Shown: piece by piece, positions 22,681 to 32,957 of the stretch
How positions within the stretch are numbered: the stretch's first letter is position 1
How the letters are laid out: the number at the start of each line of letters is the position of its first letter
Source of the DNA: Chloranthus sessilifolius
Lineage: Eukaryota > Streptophyta > Magnoliopsida > Chloranthales > Chloranthaceae
DNA length: 64,000 bases
Reading direction: 5' to 3'
Assembly: GCA_021018995.1 (NCBI GenBank)
Contig: CM037587.1
Span: 68,343,604 to 68,407,603 of the forward strand
Notes under the pieces: model-generated
The model's input: only the letters and a program-made list of their open reading frames with translations
What the model was told of the DNA's origin: nothing
Database searches by the model: none
Position numbers and translations under genes: made by a program

Positions 22681-22702
22681 CTTTGCTCAGGGACTAGCAA
22701 AG
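22681..22702 (+). other. hairpin CTTTGCT/AGCAAAG next to polypurine tract
   Basis: Perfect 7-bp arms around the loop CAGGGACT. The equivalent hairpin is at 35885-35906 (loop CGAGGACT) and at 51578-51560 on the minus strand. It ends four bases before the purine-rich AGGTTTGGGGGTG. Confidence 0.7.
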
Positions 22703-22706
22703 CTTA

Positions 22707-22718
22707 GGTTTGGGGGTG
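22707..22718 (+). other. polypurine tract of Athila-type element
   Basis: GGTTTGGGGGTG immediately precedes the 3' LTR (TGTTGCC). It is the plus-strand primer site and fixes the LTR start; the same word precedes the LTRs at 35923 and 51542. Confidence 0.85.
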
Positions 22719-24677
22719 TGTTGCCAAACTGGAAAACACCATTTTCCACCCCTTAATCTGGGCCTTGATAGACCCCTGAGAGAACTAAATAAGTGTTTTT
22801 AGTGTTTGTTTTACAGCTAACAACAAAGGCAGGCTTAACCCTGAAAGCAGCTTAAAAGTGCCAAAAAGAGGATGACCTATTTTGATCTGGAGGAAGAAGG
22901 AGAAAGGACAACCTCATTGGCTGTCAAAATGCCTAGACTAAAGAGGACAAAAGCCTGGTTTCAACCTGGAAATAAGTTTGGAGCTACTTGAAAAGAAGAA
23001 CGCATTACAGAATGCTTTTCGAAAGGATTCTTGAACTCTTCGAAATGATCCCTGATCTATTCGAAAAGAACTTGAACATTGCGAATAAAACTAAAGCTCC
23101 AGGTTTGATTCTCGAAGAGCACCTGATCTATTCGAAAAGAACCAAACTTGCTGAAGATCTATTCGAAAAGAAGGAAACTCCTTGCAAACTGCACCAGATC
23201 TATGCGAATAGAGCTCCAGAAGTCATTTTTCCCTTCGAAAAGTTCTCCAAACTGTGCGAATAGAGCTTCAGAAGTTACAGTACCTCTCGAAAAGGTCTCC
23301 AAACTATGTGAAATGGTATTCTGAAGATTCCTAGCAGCTGCAAGGGCAATTTAGTAATCTCTGCATGCGCCCCAATGCAATTAAAAACCCAGGGGCATTC
23401 TAGAAGATTCAAAGCACGAACCAGAGGCATATTCCAACCCATGTGAGCACCCAAAGATGAAATTACTTGGTGGGAACTTCTAGAAGCTCAAATAGATTTT
23501 TGAATTACATAACAGAATTGATGCCTCTATCTTCTGATTGGCTGAACCAGATCAAGCAGTTCTGATTGGCCGGAACAGATCTGGATCCTTGTGCTCGACT
23601 CCTATTGGCTGATATGGATCTAACCAATTCTGATTGGTTAATGCACATTTGAAATGGACTTAGGGAAAACTATAAATAGACGAACTATTTTCCCAATTTG
23701 GGTATCCAGAATTTGAGTTTCATTCCTGCTGCCCCATTTCCAATCCAGATCAAGATAGCTTGTCTGAAACCTCTATAATAGCCTAGCTTTTGCCTGTAAC
23801 TGAGAACTGTGAGATACTTGTATAAATTCAAGTGAGAATTGTATTCAAGACTACAAATCTGAGAGCTGTTGTAAGCTGTGCTCTGTAATTGTAATGGTGG
23901 ATTTGAAAATGTTACTTTCATCAGTACGTTCTCAATCGGATTCATGTTGAGGGTTCATTGTGATCCCCTCACTCATTAGACTCCTTTAGATTGGCTATTT
24001 TTAAGTAATTTCCCTTAATTCACTATCCATATGGGAATCTGTGTTTGTAACCTGGTTCTCACAACATTTGTAGTGGTGCCTTTGTTCTGAATTAGGACTT
24101 TGAATTGAAGAAGAAAACTATTGGATGATCTGTGTCCATGACAGTGGACAGATCATAGCCATAAGTTCAACTCAATCCTAAGCCTTGAATTGGATTATTT
24201 TCTCTTACATCTGAGCTGGTAGCTAGATGAAGATTTGATACTTTTTCAACGGAGTTACACTATTTCTCTTCTTGTAATCAATTACTAAGCTATTAGTTGT
24301 CCATTCTTATTAATTTTTCATCCAATTCCCCCACTCAGATCTGGATCACTAAGTTAAAATTTTACTTGTAGATAATTTAGTTAATATGACAAATTCAAAC
24401 TCTCATCTTATTTGCTTTGTAGATAGGATTAGAGGTCATATCTGGTAGCTCAGATCTGGAGGTTTATCTTACATTTTAAATCAATTCCCCGTGGACGATC
24501 TTTTACTCACTTACATTTAAAACTTGCTACAATTGGCCCTGATCTTGCCGGCTAATTAACTTCTCTCTGTGCTGATATTTCTTTATTCTTTTTAATTTTC
24601 CAAATGCAGTATAATTCATCATTTACAAATCGGTTTTTAAAATATAAATAAATCATCCACACTTAGAATCAACAACA
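22719..24677 (+). repeat. 3' LTR of Athila-type element
   Basis: It runs from TGTTGCCAAAC to CAACAACA and is followed by the duplication AAATG (24678-24682). It is nearly identical to the 5' LTR, with a word array at about 22986-23310 and TATA box at 23671-23678. It retains more of the TCGA words than the 5' LTR. Confidence 0.93.
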
Positions 24678-24682
24678 AAATG

Positions 24683-25664
24683 GTAAAAAAAGAAAATTTA
24701 AAATGTGGCAGAAAGTTTTCTTCCTGCCTAATCAATATTTTAATATGCATTTTTTTGAATCATGGATGGTTTTCAACTAGATGACTTCTCATATTTTTCA
24801 TCTTTATATCTATGTGTTTTACAAGTCTCAAGAATCATGAGAAGACAAGTTTATTGAGCACCAACAGTAGTAGTAGTTGGTCCAGGGATTGGAGAAGAGA
24901 TGACTCCTTCAATGGGTTTCATCAGAGCCCTCCATTAATGGTGGCAATAAACTTCAGATTTCAGATTCAACAACATCAACATCAACACTAGTCTCATATT
25001 TCAGATTCCACAACATCAACATCCCAAGTTTCAGTCACTGAATCATCAACTCCAGTTGCCGATATTATCTTATTATTCTTTTTTTTGAGGAAAATAATTA
25101 ACATTTGCAATTGATATTATCTTATTATTCTTTTTTTTTTCCAAATGGCATCCAAATTAACAACCAATCAAATAACATAAACCATCACAAAAAGCCAAAA
25201 CAAAGAAACCAAAGTAGACCAAAAAAATAAATAAATCAAAAGGAACCCTAAATAAACAATTCAAATAGAAATCCTAAGACACACGAGTAACCATCAAAAT
25301 AGAACATGAATAAACTATTCAAATAGAAACATAGGAAATATATAAACATATGAAGAACCTACTCTCAAAACCCAATGGTCAATTTCGACTTAATAATCTT
25401 CGAAAGCCAAAAACCCCCATCTTCTAAATCAAATAGAACCTCAAAATTCTAACAAAAAAAAAAGAGAAACTACCTCAGAAAACCGATCTACGCAGATTAG
25501 CACCCAATTGAACCTTGGAGATGCGTTCTTCACCTTGGAGATGCGTTCTTTGGAGAAGACGATGGACTAAGAGGAAAATAGGAAAACCCCCTTTCTAATT
25601 GATGTGCGTTCTCCAATATCCCTTGGATGTGCATTCTCCAATCCCAACTCTAATACCCCATTCT
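24683..25664 (-). other. probable interior of CACTA element
   Basis: AT-rich, without a recognised gene. It has a duplicated segment (GATATTATCTTATTATTC at about 25060 and 25110) and repeated ACATCAACATC words. On the minus strand, near 25450-25600, a leader-like stretch has the word AACGCATCTCCAAGGT twice and a possible splice donor CTGAGGTAGT. This would suit the 5' untranslated exon of a CACTA gene, but no transposase sequence is visible. Confidence 0.4.
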
Positions 25665-26374
25665 AATTAAGGTGCGCGCCAATATTTCGTTCCCGCCCTC
25701 CATATAACTATGTCTATGGCGGCGTTTAATACAAAAAAAGGTCACGCATAGTGTTTTAAATCGTGGTGTCCAATAAAAAATGCTGCACTTAATTTCTTGA
25801 ATAGTGGCATTCACAAAATAAAGTGCCAAAATTATTTTAAATCACGGCGTCCAATAATTAATGCCGCACATATTATTTTAAATTGCGGCGTTCAATAAAA
25901 AATGCTGCGCTTAATTTCCTGAATAGTGGCGTTCGCAAAATAAAGCACCGCAAATTATTTTAAATCGCGGTGTCTAATAAAAAATGCAGCACAAATTGTT
26001 TTAAATCGCGGTGTTTAATAAAAAATGTTGCGCTTAATTTCTTGAATAGTGGCGTTTGCAAAATAAAGCGCCGCAAATTATTTTAAATTGCGGCATCCAA
26101 TAAAAAATATTGCGCATAATGTTTTAAATCACGACGTCCAATAAAAAATACCGCACTTAATTTCTTGCATAATGGCGTTTGTAAAATAAAGCGCCACAAA
26201 TATTGTATTAGCGCATCGTTTTCACAGTAGACGCCGCAATCATTGTGACGCGAAATGGAATCATTAAGAATTAGTGGCGCTTTTATCACAAGCGCCGTTG
26301 AAAGGTATTTTTAGTGGCCCTTTTACTCAAATGCAATTAAATCGACGTCGCTAAATCCCACTTTTTTTGTAGTG
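25665..26374 (-). mobile_element. right end of a CACTA (En/Spm-type) DNA transposon
   Basis: The minus strand starts at 26374 with CACTACAAAAAAAGTGGG, a typical CACTA terminal repeat, followed by GGATTTAGCGACGTCG. Next inward are many subterminal words of the type GGCGTCCAATAAAAAATGC and AAAGCGCCGCAAATTATTTT in both orientations, the usual transposase-binding array. The adjoining GTT (26375-26377) is a possible 3-bp duplication. The opposite end was not found. The Athila element probably lies inside this transposon. Confidence 0.8.
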
Positions 26375-26377
26375 GTT

Positions 26378-26869
26378 CATGGAGAAGCTCCCCTGTAGGG
26401 ATCTCCTCGTCTAGACTCGTGACTCCTACCTCCTCTTATATTTCTATAGGAAAGGGGTCGATTTCACGTGGAATGAGTTTTTTAATTAAGGCATCATTTT
26501 CTTTGATTTTCTTTAGAATTTTGAAAGACAATATTTTTGGATTATTTTATGTTTTTTCCATGTTTTTAATTTTTTCTTTTTCTATTTTTTTGATTTTTTC
26601 TTTGGAAATAGGCCCTTGAAAAGGCGGGTCTCTATATACACATGGTATTGCCCGCCAAGGGCTTAGCTCGCTTTTTACAGGTTGTTTTTTTTGGAAAGCT
26701 GGTGCTGAATTTCAGGCCATTTGCTACCTACAGAGTTAAGGGTGTAGTAGCCTAATTTCTTACCTGCGGTGCCACCCCTTTACCCGTTCGGCTGGAGGAG
26801 GCTGATTAATATGGCTTTTGAGAGTCAGCCTCCATCATGTTCATCCTGGGCTCGTCAGGAATCCTATCC
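26378..26869 (-). other. spacer downstream of Tat protease region
   Basis: Noncoding, with a T-rich segment at 26480-26610. In complete relatives reverse transcriptase would follow in this direction, but no polymerase motif can be read. Confidence 0.5.
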
Positions 26870-27442
26870 TCAAACATCAGCATGGGTTTGTGGTGATTTA
26901 CCATAGGGGGTTGCATTGATGAGGGAGCTTCCTCCTCGAAGAGGGATAAGGAGGCCAGGTCGATTTCTAAGGCGAGGGGGGGGATGATTTAGGGTTTGGT
27001 TAGGAGAGTAGCAGCATTTATGTGGGGTTAGCTGTGTTGCCCCATTCTGATCAACCTTTACGATCCTTGCACTCACGAAGGTACTCCTGATCTGAGGTCT
27101 AGGGTAGGGTTCTTCCTCTAAGTCTATTCCCCGGGCTTTTGCAGCAACAAGGGTTCAAGCCTTTTCCTTGGCCCCTCAAACTTCTTCTTCAGTAGGCTTG
27201 TAGCCTAGGAAAAATCTGACCTACTGTCCGCTTCTAGCTCTGACTGGATCCCTCCGTCCTTGCAAACGAGGTCCCAACCCTTTACCTTTCTGATAGCCCC
27301 ATTTCTGGAGCATGGCTACGACTACAACCATTCCACCGCCGATTTTCAACGTGATCCTTTTGAGGGGCTCATCGATTACTGTTGATACATCATACTCAAA
27401 GCTATGGAGGTTTGTGTCTTCGGTTGTGTGTGGCACATCCAA
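26870..27442 (-). pseudogene. G-patch region of Tat-type polyprotein
   Basis: The minus-strand ORF 27442-27221 ends with MLQKWGYQKGKGLGPRLQGR, a glycine-rich G-patch motif (aromatic-x-x-G-x-G-L-G). A G-patch after the protease is known in some Tat-type and retroviral polyproteins, where it binds nucleic acid. Downstream, to 26870, the reading is broken by stops and a frameshift. The ORF is continuous in direction with the protease upstream. Confidence 0.7.
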
Positions 27443-27514
27443 TACTTTGGGGTTCTCGATGCTGTGGGTAGCTTTTTCTCTTCCTCCCTCACCCAGAATG
27501 GTGACAATCTTTTG

Positions 27515-27826
27515 CTACGATACAATTCTAAGCTTTTGGTGTAGGGTTGAAGGTATTGCCTCGACCTCGTGTAACCAGGGGAGCCCTAATAGCAGATTGA
27601 ATGTATATTTGATGTCCATAACTTGGAAGGGTATGAAAAAGGTCATTGGCCTGATGGCGAAGTCAAGGTCAACTTCTCCAATTATCTCTCTTCTCGTGTT
27701 ATCAAATCCTCTGGCACTTGTTCTTGCTGGCCTGAATGCTAAGGGATCCACCCCTATCTTGGTTGCGGTTCTGAGATGCCAAACATTCAAAGCAGATCCA
27801 TTGTCTATTAACACCAATGGAATCAC
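27515..27826 (-). pseudogene. pol: aspartic protease, Tat-type
   Basis: The retropepsin of the polyprotein. The 103-codon ORF starts MIPLVLIDNGSALNVWHLRT, where D-N-G-S replaces the common D-T-G; D-N-G-S is usual in this lineage. GFDNTRREIIGEVDLDFAI, TFFIPFQVMDIKYTFNLLLG and LPWLHEVEAIPSTLHQKL follow, the conserved C-terminal half including L-L-G-L-P-W. The catalytic Asp and flap region are intact. It lies between gag and the G-patch region. Confidence 0.88.
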
Positions 27827-27847
27827 TAGGTTCCCTCATCCGATAAA

Positions 27848-30800
27848 TCAACATATGAAAAGGAAATGGCATTGGGAGCCAACACCTGCCCGATGATCTG
27901 TCCCACTTCGTCTAGGTTTACTTGGATGGATACATGTGCATCCTTTAATGCACCCATCAAATCTTGGAAATGAAGCAGGGATGTCATTAACAGGTCCTAG
28001 ACCATGATGTGTGTAGGCATTCTTTTCAATTGTGTTTTGAGTATATGCTCTCAGGTCATTTTTTCGAAGGGGTTTACAGTTGTAGGTTCTTTCTTCTCTT
28101 CTGGTTGGGCTGGTGCTAGCACTTCTAGTTGCCTTGAGAGACTTCCTGATCAAGTGATGAAATCTACTGCCCCCTCTCTAATGCTGCCCGTATTGATATC
28201 TGTCTAATCATAACTGAGCGAGACTTGATGTGAATTGTAGCTTAGTCCCAGGATTTGGAATGGAGTGGATATAGGCCTCAAAGGTGCTTGGACTAGTGGA
28301 TTGGAATGGGTGGACAACACTTGGTTAACCTTTGTTGGATAGATCAGGGGAGTAGTGAAAATGGGCCACGTGGGGTTAGTGGGGATTGTGAATGGCTGTA
28401 TTGGGAGTGGTGTGATAGGGGTAGGCCATTGATAATTAGTCAGTGCCAGAGGGGGATATGGGGTAAAATCGGCCATTAGGTAATTGGTGGGGGTTGCTGC
28501 TGCATATGGTTGATATGGGTTGGTTTGGATATAGCTGACGGGAGATGGTGATGGAAAATAAGCCCTTAAATCTAAGGGTTCTATTGGTGGTGTGGGATTA
28601 GGAAAGTAATCAGCCAAATTCAGGAGCTCAATTACTCCAATGCTTCTATCCTCTTGATCTCTCTACCTTGGTGTTATAAAGTCTTCTCGGGTGCGGATAT
28701 ACTCTAAAGGGTCAAACTCCTCATCATCCTCCTCTATCATGCTGATGGTCGGCCTTAGGCCTGCACCACCTGGTGGATGTAGTGGTAACAACACTTGCTG
28801 TATATTGGCATGCTGGTTGGCCTAGGGAAGTATGGGAGGAATGATCTTGCCGGCCTCTATTAAGTCTTATATCGCATGCTTCAAAGGGAAGTAGCGATTA
28901 GTTGGGTGGCCTGGTCCTTGACGGAAATTACAATGGGTATTGGGGTCATAATTCCTTGGGATCGGATTAGGCGAAGGTCGTGGTTGGAGTGCAGTGACAA
29001 GGCCTTTTCAATTAGCAAAGGTAAAAGGACATTCAAGGACTACCCTAAAGGTGTAAAGACTCGATCAAACTGAGCCCTTCTCTGTTCTGGGGTCATTTGT
29101 GCCCCTTGTTCATTTTCAGTCCTTTGTATTGGCTTGCTTCTAGTTGGGGTTGGCTGTGGTGCCTTGAACTGAAATGAAGTTATGCTAGTGTTGGGTCGTG
29201 TACTTACAATCATCTGTACATCCGCCCCGGTTCTTCTATCATTCCTCTGTTCAGTGAACCTTCGAACCCCGCTGTTTATGATTTTATTTAACCGTCCTTC
29301 TCTTATGGCATCTTCACATCAGTTGGCATTTCTCACCAAGTCAACGAAATTAGACTGCTGTTGGTATACCAGAAAATCTGAGACGACCAGCAGAGTGTTT
29401 TTCAAGATCATCTCGATTTGCTCATCATCGGGTATCAAGTTCCCGACCTAAGCTGCCAAAGCCTTCCACCACCCGAGGTAATCACTGAATGCTTCGTCAG
29501 GCTTCTGCTTAATTGGTGCAAGGTTCAATGTCTATGTTGTAGACATACTATTCTTGGAATAAGTGGGTCAAATCTTTCAAAGTTTTGATCATGAAAGGTT
29601 CCAAAGAAGTGAACCATCTTAAAGTTGCGCTAGTGAGACTCTTCTGGAAGACTTTTATGAGTAGACGCTCATTCCCTCCATATTAGCACATGTCCCCGCA
29701 GTAGGACTTGAGGTGTGTAATAGGGTTGCTAGTGCCATTGTATTTGTCGAAAACTGGCACTCTAAATTTTTGGGGCAAAGGGACTTCTGCAAATAGGCAT
29801 AAGTCAGAGAAATCCGTGGCATGAATTTTAGCTCCACCCATCTTCATCAGCTATTTTTAGATCTTATCCATTTGCTCTTTCAACAGCTCTGACTCTTTGG
29901 ACGGTGGGGCTGTCCTTTCAATAGGCGACCTCCACTCACTTTGGGCTGTCGGTGGGTTGGTGATCATGAGTGGTGGGGGGTTGAAGCTGGTGAATGCCCC
30001 CATATAAGCCCCGCTATTCCTAATCTCATCCTCCTCATACTGTGGGTCTATATATGGTGGAGGAAGGGTGAGATTATCCTGTTGGTTTTGAGTAGGCTGG
30101 ATGGGTGCTGGGTGGAACCACTGTACATGGGGGAAGTTATGATGAGTAGCTTGTGGAGTGAAGGATGAGTGAAGGTCGGATTTTGGGCTGGGGCCTGATG
30201 AGGCCATTGTACTTGGAGGAATCCTTGGGGATGGGTGTGAGACACATGGGGATGGGCGAATTGAGAATAGTTAATGGTATGGGATAGATTCCCATATTGG
30301 GTTGGGTGCGAGACTTGTGGAAAAATAGGGCCCATGCCGGGTTGGTAGATTGGGCGAGATGGATGTATCGTTTGAGGGAGAATGGGGGTCTCTTGGGTGT
30401 ATACGGGATATTGTGGGAATTGTGGAGGGTTTGAAAATGGGGCTTTCGAGTTTGGGCCCTGATGGGCTTAGGCATAGGATATGGGTCGTAGATGGGCTTG
30501 GGCTTGGGTCATTGGGCCTTGATGGGCTTGGGGTATTGGGCATTGGTGGGCTTGGTCTATTGGGCCTTGATGGGCTTGGGGTATTAGGCCTTGGTGGGCA
30601 TGGGGCATTGGGCCTTGATGGGCTTTGGTTGGCTTGGACCATTGGGCCTTGAGGTTCACTCAACTGGTCCCATGGTTGATGGGAGTTTTGAAGGGTATGA
30701 ACAATGGGGGGTTGATTGGACTCTTGGGGGAAAGAGGCATGGAGACTTGGGAGTGCATAGGATGGGTTGGGAGATGTGTTGTGTGGATGAGGGAGGCCGC

Positions 30801-31455
30801 TTTGAGAGGCCTTCAAGATTATACTAGCCCTGACCATCTCATCCATTATGGCCATTGGATTGGGTGAGGGGGTGGATGTAAATGGTGCATTCGATGATGG
30901 AGGGATGTGGGGTATGGATGAGATGGGTGTAAAAATTGGGAAAGGCCGGGGTAAAATCAGGTATGACCTAGGTGGATGGGGGAATATGTGATGGATTGGG
31001 AAAATTAAGTATGAGTTTGGAAATGGGAAATTGGGCATGGTATGGGTGGATGTGGAAAAATAGGGGTTGTTTAAATTGGATGTGGGGGAAAAATGGGTCA
31101 CATTAGGGTTGGGTGTGGGAAAATTTGGGGCACCCTGGTTTGATGTGGAAGGATTGGTGATGCTTTGATTTGAGGTGGACGATGGAGTTGTATGTGGGAT
31201 GAATGTGGAAGGTGAACTTAGAGTGGACATGGGGGGAAAGGGGAATGGATTTTGAGGGAATGTGGAGGATGTGGGAGGAAATATAGGTGCACCGAAGGGC
31301 GGGTGCATGGCGGGAAAGCTTGTGGGCCCGGTGATGGTAAATGGAGGTTGGGTGAGCGGAATGGAGATAGGAATCTCCTTCGAATGGGAATGAGTTGGGG
31401 AGCCTGGCGGGGATGAATTTAGATCGGCATAAGCTGGATCTACCACCCACGACAT
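27848..31455 (-). pseudogene. gag: gag of Tat-type element, proline-rich N-terminus
   Basis: The likely start is the ATG at 31455 (MSWVVDPAYADLNSSPPGSP), giving 394 open codons that are almost all Pro, Ser, Asn, Thr, Phe and His. A ten-residue repeat of PNTPSPSRPN type lies near 30480-30660. A frameshift near 30200 leads to 29857-30207, then the conserved capsid core near 29840-29600 (PQKFRVPVFDKYNGTSNPIT, HLKSYCGDMC). Beyond 28950 the reading is broken. A Pro/Thr/Tyr-rich stretch at 28617-28204 (DLRAYFPSPSPVSYIQTNPY) is its continuation. Antisense Gly/Leu-rich ORFs (30350-30867) are shadows of this composition. Confidence 0.78.
30480..30660 (-). repeat. coding minisatellite of about 30 bp in gag
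   Basis: Five to six imperfect units of GGGCCTTGATGGGCTTGGGG type (plus strand) give a ten-residue Pro/Ser/Arg/Asn repeat in gag. The units keep the reading frame. Confidence 0.75.
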
Positions 31456-32935
31456 GGTTTGTTAGTGGGTTGGGTACGGGTTCCTTAGGTGAGGACCAAA
31501 AACCTGTCATCTCCTTCCCCTAGGGGATGACGGAGGGTAAGGCGATGTTGTACCGGCACCACAAGCTTTTTAATTTTTCCCTTTTTGTATTTTAATTTTT
31601 TTGAAATGACAAAACATAAATCTTCCTTGATTAACGTGGTGATTTTATCCGGGGCCCTGAGGGAACTCCCTTTTTCGGGTGGCATTCATGCCTCCGATGT
31701 CTCCCACGATGGGATCTCGATGCGCTTCAGAAGAAACAAAGGGAGACCTTTGTTCTATGTGAAGGCACAAAAATTTGCACGACGACCCGATCCCTCGAAA
31801 GGGTCAATAAAAGGGAAACCTTTCTTGACCAGTGAGGGCATTTTGGGTGTCGAAAGGTGGGGAAATAGTCGGGAGTATGAAATCGCTAAGCGGGGGACTC
31901 GGGAATAGTGGAAAGGGCCTCAGATTTGGGTTGCCCAACCAGAAATATGCTTAGTGTATGTATTATATACGCTAGGCAAAAAATCTGAAGATTTTATCTT
32001 AGCGTGTATATTATACACGCTATGCAAAATCTAAGGATTTTTAGCTTAGCGTGTATATTATACACGCTAGGGAAATTTTGGGGAATTTTGGCTTAGCGTG
32101 TATATTATACACGCTAGGCTATTATACATTCTAGGCAAAAACAAGTTATATAAAATATTTTGACAGCAAACAGCAAGCTCGAATTTGGTCTGTTTCTTTG
32201 CTTTTCGGGAAGCGGTGCTTTCGGGGACTGATTTTCTTTGTTTATAATTGGTCCCTCCTCTCCGAACCTAGGGATACAAGGTCGTTTTGGGATGACTAAT
32301 ACTCTCTCCAAGGGTTTTAGGCTTTGTAATTGAATTGGTCACCCACCCTATATACCTCCAGCACAAGCACTTTCTCAGATACTGGATGGGGTGGTACTTT
32401 TCAGGATTATCACCACTAGGGGCTACCGCCGTATTAAGAACCAGGATGTTTGTATCGCTGCCTAAATTCCTACCCTTTAAAATCTACCCCCGCAAAATTG
32501 GATTAAGTCCCTTAGTTCACTTTTAAGGTTAAATTTTTAAATTCAATTTTAAAATGGGAGTTTGCTTAGGTTCAAAAACCGGTTGGGATGATCTCGTGCT
32601 GCCTCTATCAGCCGGCGTCCACTGGTAGGATATGATTGTGAAAATGTTAAAGCTCAAGTAGGCCCGCCAAACAGCTAAGGCGTGTAAATGCGCAAGTAAT
32701 CCTGCCAATCGGCTAAGCCATGTACATGACCGAAAATAAATGAAAGTAAAGATAATGCTCAAGTAGGCCCACCAATCAACTAAAACTCGTAAATGACGGA
32801 AAGTAGGGGTAAGTAAAAATTGACGGAATCGTAGGGGTGAGTACGAAAGAAAGAAAAGAATACAAACAAATGTTAGTAAAAATGAAATGAAATGACAAAA
32901 GAGGCCAACCTTCAAGGGGAAGCTCTACTAGCTAT
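31456..32935 (-). other. leader of Tat-type element
   Basis: About 1.5 kb between the primer site and gag, without a recognised gene. It contains the palindrome array (31952-32116) and a loose duplication of CTCAAGTAGGCCCGCCAA type (32650, 32688, 32758). Confidence 0.6.
31952..32116. repeat. array of four 23-bp palindromes in Tat leader
   Basis: Units at 31952-31974, 32000-32022, 32047-32069 and 32094-32116 consist of arm TAGCGTGTATA, one base, and its reverse complement. The last three are perfect and the first has arm differences. A decayed fifth unit may be at 32120-32135. Each can form an 11-bp hairpin with a one-base centre as DNA cruciform. Confidence 0.9.
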
Positions 32936-32953
32936 TCCCCAACAAAGTTGCCA
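32936..32953 (-). other. primer-binding site candidate of Tat-type element
   Basis: The minus-strand word TGGCAACTTTGTTGGGGA lies four bases inside the LTR end. It has the TGG start and GGGGA end of Tat/Athila primer sites; I cannot assign the tRNA. It sets the inner LTR boundary at 32958. Confidence 0.65.
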
Positions 32954-32957
32954 TCTA

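Larger units (their letters stand above)
9994..24677 (+). mobile_element. complete Athila-type LTR retrotransposon, 14.7 kb
   Basis: Both LTRs, primer site, gag, protease, RT-RNase H, integrase, an extra ORF after integrase and polypurine tract are all present in the canonical order. The 5-bp duplication AAATG is found at 9989-9993 and 24678-24682. LTRs (9994-11961 and 22719-24677) differ by only scattered substitutions and small indels, so the insertion is fairly recent. Length, the Asp-tRNA-like primer site and the ORF downstream of integrase fit Athila. The gag-pol frame is interrupted by stops but not shifted, and the downstream ORF has two frameshifts, so the copy is probably non-autonomous now. 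Confidence 0.95.

Noticed and set aside
30350-30867. Gly/Leu-rich plus-strand ORFs (GLGLDGLG type)
   Set aside because: Complement of the proline-rich gag and its minisatellite.
31952-32116. CRISPR-like array
   Set aside because: Repeats are palindromes in a plant retrotransposon leader, spacers are short and similar (AT-rich), and no cas genes are present.
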